A program made the translations under genes and the position numbers. Source: Clostridia bacterium (lineage in GTDB: Bacteria > Bacillota > Clostridia > Oscillospirales > CAG-272). Taken from it: DNA of 14,680 nucleotides. The DNA is taken from positions 1 through 14,680 of the forward strand of contig JAGAFM010000118.1 of NCBI GenBank assembly GCA_017612655.1. Reading direction: 5' to 3'. Each line of letters starts with the position of its first letter. The first letter of the stretch is position 1. Shown piece by piece: positions 13,733-14,680 of the stretch. The notes below the pieces were generated by a model. It saw only the letters and a list, made by a program, of their open reading frames with translations. It had not been told where the DNA came from and did no database searches.

Positions 13733-13761
13733 TTGACAAACCGGGTGCTAGAGGTTATAAT
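13733..13761 (+). promoter_or_regulatory. Full-consensus promoter of the secreted CBM9-like protein
   Basis: TTGACA (13733-13738), exactly 17 bases, TATAAT (13756-13761), preceded by a pyrimidine-rich T-tract. Both boxes match the sigma-A consensus at every base, which is rare for a protein-coding gene and suggests high expression. The predicted start is near 13768, leaving a leader of about 58 bases that includes a GCGCG-rich hairpin. From 13590 to 13732 I see no gene. Confidence 0.9.
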
Positions 13762-13825
13762 ACACAGTAGCAAAGTGGCGATAGTTCGCACGCGCCGCGC
13801 GCTAATCTTATAGGAGGAAACAAAG

Positions 13826-14680
13826 ATGAAAAAGTTTCTCGCTCTTGCGGTTGCTGTTATGATGCTCGTCGGCATGATGAGCCTGACCGCTTCCGCTCAT
13901 CGTGGATACACCTATAACTCCACGTATGGCACTCCTGTTATCGATGGCGTTATCGATGACATTTGGGCAAACTCCGTCAAATGCGAGCTTCAGTTCTTTA
14001 ACAACGACGGTTGGCAAGCTGATCAGGAAAGGGTGGGCGTTCCTGTGTCCAACTATTCCTTCAGAGTCATGAACGATGACCAGTTTATCTACGTTCTTGC
14101 TGAAGTTTACGACTACACTCCTGGTGATATGGACTACGTCGAATTCCATGTCGACGAAGACTTCTGCCAGAAGACCAACGCTGAGTTTGAAGAGGATCCC
14201 TGCCCCTACAACTATCAGCTTCGTGTTCCGGTTTGGGAACCGGATGATTTCTCCTACGGCAACGGCTACATGGGCCCCGGCACCATCAATCCTGACGGTT
14301 CCTACAAGGATGTCTGCCCCGAGATGAAGTCCACTGTTCAGAGAATCACCACTTCTGAGGGTTCCTGCAACTACGGCATTCTCGAGTTCAAGATCCAGAC
14401 CGTTCTTCCGTTCGATCAGATCGTCAACATCGGTATCGAGACCTCTTATCAGGATTTCGATGAAGATTGCGAATGGGTCAACTTCCATCGTTGGAACTGC
14501 GATACCATGCGCGAAGATGACGTAGCGTTCGGTTGGCCGGCAGGCGAGTCCGACGACGACGGACGCAACTGGCCGTACTGCTCCACCATCTGTTACGCTC
14601 CGTTCTACATGGCATCTGCTCCCGCAGAGGATGAGCCTGCTTCCGAGCCCGCTTCCGAAGATGAGCCCGCTTCCGAGCCC
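13826..14680 (+). CDS. Secreted CBM9-like protein with Pro/Ala/Ser/Glu repeat tail (3' end outside window)
   Basis: The visible 285 residues are open to the window edge. Residues 1-24 are a classic signal peptide (MKKFLALAVAVMMLVG, cleavage probably after TASA). Residues about 36-261 resemble the carbohydrate-binding module family 9 / DOMON-like fold: TPVIDGVIDDIWANS matches the usual opening IDG.lDe.W, IYVLAEVYDYTP is the central strand, and DYVEFHVDED matches the D-VEF-iD strand. Residues 262-285 are an acidic linker of PASE repeats. Nine cysteines are visible in the mature part, unusual for a Firmicute secreted protein. TAGGAGG lies 8 bases before ATG and a full-consensus promoter lies upstream. 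Codons ending in T (GCT, GTT) and GAC/AAC are favoured, unlike the neighbours, which fits high expression. It probably binds glycans at or outside the cell surface; an anchor or catalytic domain may lie beyond the window. Confidence 0.85.
   Translation, partial: MKKFLALAVAVMMLVGMMSLTASAHRGYTYNSTYGTPVIDGVIDDIWANSVKCELQFFNNDGWQADQERVGVPVSNYSFRVMNDDQFIYVLAEVYDYTPGDMDYVEFHVDEDFCQKTNAEFEEDPCPYNYQLRVPVWEPDDFSYGNGYMGPGTINPDGSYKDVCPEMKSTVQRITTSEGSCNYGILEFKIQTVLPFDQIVNIGIETSYQDFDEDCEWVNFHRWNCDTMREDDVAFGWPAGESDDDGRNWPYCSTICYAPFYMASAPAEDEPASEPASEDEPASEP
14630..14680 (+). repeat. In-frame 30-base tandem repeat encoding DEPASEPASE
   Basis: A 21-base word starting GATGAGCC at 14630-14650 recurs at 14660-14680 with a single T/C difference, so the period is 30 bases. 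It encodes the Pro/Ala/Ser/Glu linker of the secreted CBM9-like protein and continues to the window edge, so the number of units is unknown. Confidence 0.8.

Overview
The window looks like a chromosomal segment of a GC-rich member of the Bacillota, probably class Clostridia. The grounds are RNase Y next to a YmdB-type phosphodiesterase, a MurC and a CmbR/MtaR-like LysR regulator of Firmicute type, strong AGGAGG ribosome binding sites, GTG and TTG starts, and sigma-A promoters. No order or genus can be fixed from this sequence. No IS element, prophage gene, CRISPR array or rRNA is visible.

Left block, minus strand (5594 down to 1). A tRNA-Gln gene is followed by a 600-residue cyclophilin with a C-terminal ankyrin-repeat region, then murC, a LysR-type regulator, and the first 206 codons of metY (O-acetylhomoserine sulfhydrylase), cut by the window edge. 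The 336-base gap before metY is the densest regulatory stretch. It holds an inverted repeat with LysR-box geometry centred about 66 bases upstream of the predicted start site, an extended -10 promoter, a 63-codon leader ORF with a Cys-Cys pair, a possible 11-bp antiterminator, and an intrinsic terminator. I read it as a sulfur-responsive double control of metY, by LysR activation and transcription attenuation.

Centre, plus strand (5726-9124). rny has its own TTGACA promoter and terminator. It is followed by ymdB (TTG start) and a HAD phosphatase that overlaps ymdB by GTGA.

Right block, plus strand (9143-13394). An extended -10 promoter and a structured leader of about 170 bases precede an aldo/keto reductase, an N-acetylhexosamine 1-kinase (NahK family), and a membrane-bound WbpM/CapD-type UDP-HexNAc 4,6-dehydratase. 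The last two overlap by ATGA and the unit ends at a strong terminator. The pair suggests routing of free HexNAc into nucleotide-sugar and surface-glycan synthesis, with an unseen uridylyltransferase between them. The partner genes are not in the window.

Far right. A tRNA-Val(CAC) gene has its own promoter and terminator. Next is a full-consensus promoter (TTGACA-N17-TATAAT) driving a secreted, cysteine-rich, CBM9-like protein with a Pro/Ala/Ser/Glu repeat tail, cut by the window edge. Its codon use differs from its neighbours and suggests a highly expressed surface or secreted protein.
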